Made by a program: the position numbers and the translations under genes. The notes under the pieces were generated by a model. The model saw only the letters and a list, made by a program, of their open reading frames with translations. It did no database searches and was not told the origin of the DNA. A stretch of DNA of 6,860 nt from Pseudomonadota bacterium (GTDB lineage Bacteria > Pseudomonadota > Gammaproteobacteria > Steroidobacterales > Steroidobacteraceae): NCBI GenBank assembly GCA_021808035.1, contig JAKBCG010000133.1:1-6860 (forward strand), written 5' to 3'. Shown here piece after piece: positions 5,559 to 6,860 of the stretch (position 1 is the first letter of the stretch; each line of letters opens with the position of its first letter).

Positions 5559-6860
5559 GTCGGATCTCCGCCTGGGCGATCGAGCACCCGATGTTCCCGC
5601 TGGTGCTGTTCGCGGTGCTGTTCGCGTTCGGCGTGGTCGCGTTCATCCGGCTGCCGATCACCCTGAACCCGGATATTTCCGCACCGTTCGTGCAGATCAC
5701 GATCGAGGAGCCGGGCGCGGCGCCGAGCGAGATCGAGACGCAGATCCTGCGCCGCGTCGAGGCGGCGGTCGCGAACATCGGCAACGTCAAGCACATCACC
5801 TCCTGGGCGACGCAGGGCGTCGCGCAGACGGTCGTCGAGTTCCGCATCGGCACGCCAATCGACCGCGCGACCAACGACGTACGCGACGCGGTCGCGCGGG
5901 TGCGCGCGGACCTGCCGCAGGACATCGAGGAGCCGCAGGTCACGCGGCTCGACGTCGACGGCGGACCGATCGTCTACTACGCGGTCAGCGACGCGTCGAT
6001 GAGCCCCGAGCAGCTGTCGTGGTTCGTCGACGACACCGTCGCGAAACGCCTGCTCGCGCTGTCCGGCGTCGCGCGCGTGACCCGCTCCGGCGGCGTCGAC
6101 CGCGCGATCCGGGTCGAGCTCGATCCGGCGCGAATGGAATCCTACGGGATCACCGCGGCCGAGGTCGGGCGGCAGCTGCGCGACGTGAACGTCGACGTGC
6201 CGGGCGGACGCTCCGACATCGGCGGCGCGGAGCAGGCGATCCGCGTGCTCGGCGGCGTGCACAGCGTCGCGAAGCTCGCGAACCTGCGCCTGCGCGTGCC
6301 GACCGGCAGCACGGTGCGGCTCGGCGACATCGCACACGTCACCGACGGTACCGAGGAGGTCCGCAGCATCTCCCGCCTCAACGGGCAGCCGGCGACCACG
6401 TTCGCGGTGTACAAGGCGAAAGGCGCATCCGACGTCGACACGCTGCACCGGGTCGAGGGCGAACTCGCGAAGATCTCGCGAGAGTCCCCGGGCGTCGACC
6501 TGAAGCAGGTGTTCACGACGGTCACGTTCACGAAGGAATCCTACGATGCGTCGATCGAGGCGTTGATCGAAGGCGCGATCCTCGCGGTGGTGATCGTCTA
6601 CGTGTTCCTGCGGGATCTGCGCGCGACCGCGATCTCCGCGCTCGCAATTCCGCTCGCGGCGCTGCCGACCTTCGCATTCATGCGGTGGTTTGGGTTCACC
6701 TTGAACCAGATGACCTTGCTCGCACTGTCGCTGATCACCGGTGTGCTCGTCGACGACGCGATCGTCGAGGTCGAGAACATCACCCGGCACCTGCGCATGG
6801 GCAAGAGCGCGTTTCAGGCCGCGATGGACGCGGCCGACGAGATCGGTCTGGCGGTGGTCG
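5555..6860 (+). CDS. RND efflux permease, N-terminal part (AcrB/HAE-1-like), cut by window end
   Basis: The frame runs open from ATG 5555 to the window edge: 435 codons of a protein that in this family is about 1,000-1,050 residues. Visible parts are the N-terminal cytoplasmic stretch and TM1 (about 13-31), a conserved periplasmic opening (LPITLNPDISAPFVQITIEE, 33-52), the first large periplasmic loop (about 32-335) with its porter subdomains, then TM2 (about 339-353), TM3 (about 357-378) and TM4 (about 385-404). TM4 contains GVLVDDAIVEVENI (396-409); Asp400 and Asp401 match the paired aspartates of the AcrB proton relay. This motif favours the hydrophobe/amphiphile (drug) class over the heavy-metal class. 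The start overlaps the adaptor stop by 4 nt, with GGGCGG (5545-5550) too close to be an ideal ribosome binding site, so coupling is likely. The second half and any outer-membrane channel gene lie outside the window. Confidence 0.95.
   Translation, partial: MSRISAWAIEHPMFPLVLFAVLFAFGVVAFIRLPITLNPDISAPFVQITIEEPGAAPSEIETQILRRVEAAVANIGNVKHITSWATQGVAQTVVEFRIGTPIDRATNDVRDAVARVRADLPQDIEEPQVTRLDVDGGPIVYYAVSDASMSPEQLSWFVDDTVAKRLLALSGVARVTRSGGVDRAIRVELDPARMESYGITAAEVGRQLRDVNVDVPGGRSDIGGAEQAIRVLGGVHSVAKLANLRLRVPTGSTVRLGDIAHVTDGTEEVRSISRLNGQPATTFAVYKAKGASDVDTLHRVEGELAKISRESPGVDLKQVFTTVTFTKESYDASIEALIEGAILAVVIVYVFLRDLRATAISALAIPLAALPTFAFMRWFGFTLNQMTLLALSLITGVLVDDAIVEVENITRHLRMGKSAFQAAMDAADEIGLAVV

Noticed and set aside
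5378..6790. 470-codon open frame on the - strand opposite the adaptor and RND genes
   Set aside because: Its product is Arg/Asp/His-rich with no recognisable domain, while the + strand encodes clear adaptor and RND proteins. Long antisense frames are expected in GC-rich codon patterns.
224..6860. Frequent CGATCG/GCGATCG words across the window
   Set aside because: They arise from favoured codon pairs such as GCG ATC and ATC GCG inside coding genes, with no regular spacing or intergenic enrichment, so they are not treated as a repeat family.

Overview
The window is GC-rich bacterial DNA (about 70% G+C by eye over most of its length), with every intact gene on the + strand. An inner-membrane RND pump with a periplasmic adaptor, plus a Sec-exported S53 protease, points to a Gram-negative bacterium. 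A high-GC beta- or gammaproteobacterium is my best guess, but the sequence does not fix the taxon.

Layout: (1) 20-223, the first ~52 codons of a sulfotransferase-family gene that loses its homology near position 170 and runs out in unrelated codons; it is also clearly lower in G+C than what follows. (2) 207-1963, a two-gene ABC-2 exporter (ATPase then permease, 4-nt ATGA overlap). (3) 1964-2099, a short spacer with a good ribosome binding site. (4) 2100-4217, a complete secreted serine-carboxyl peptidase of the S53 (sedolisin/kumamolisin) family with signal peptide, propeptide and all catalytic residues visible. (5) 4218-4415, a gene-free spacer rich in potential RNA hairpins, including an 11-bp stem capped by a GCGA tetraloop. 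(6) 4416-6860, a tripartite efflux operon: periplasmic adaptor, then (4-nt ATGA overlap) an RND permease that is cut by the window end after 435 codons.

How the genes relate: the ABC pair should form one exporter in the inner membrane, and the adaptor plus RND permease should form most of a proton-driven envelope-spanning pump, whose outer-membrane channel is not in the window. The protease lies between the two transport modules, with its own ribosome binding site and spacers on both sides, so it is probably a separate transcription unit; a functional link to either exporter is only a guess.

I do not see a convincing undescribed system here. The points most worth a second look are the sulfotransferase fragment with its sharp composition step, the strong hairpin between the protease and the efflux operon, and the placement of an exported S53 protease among exporters. 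No tRNA, rRNA, CRISPR array, insertion sequence or attachment site was seen.
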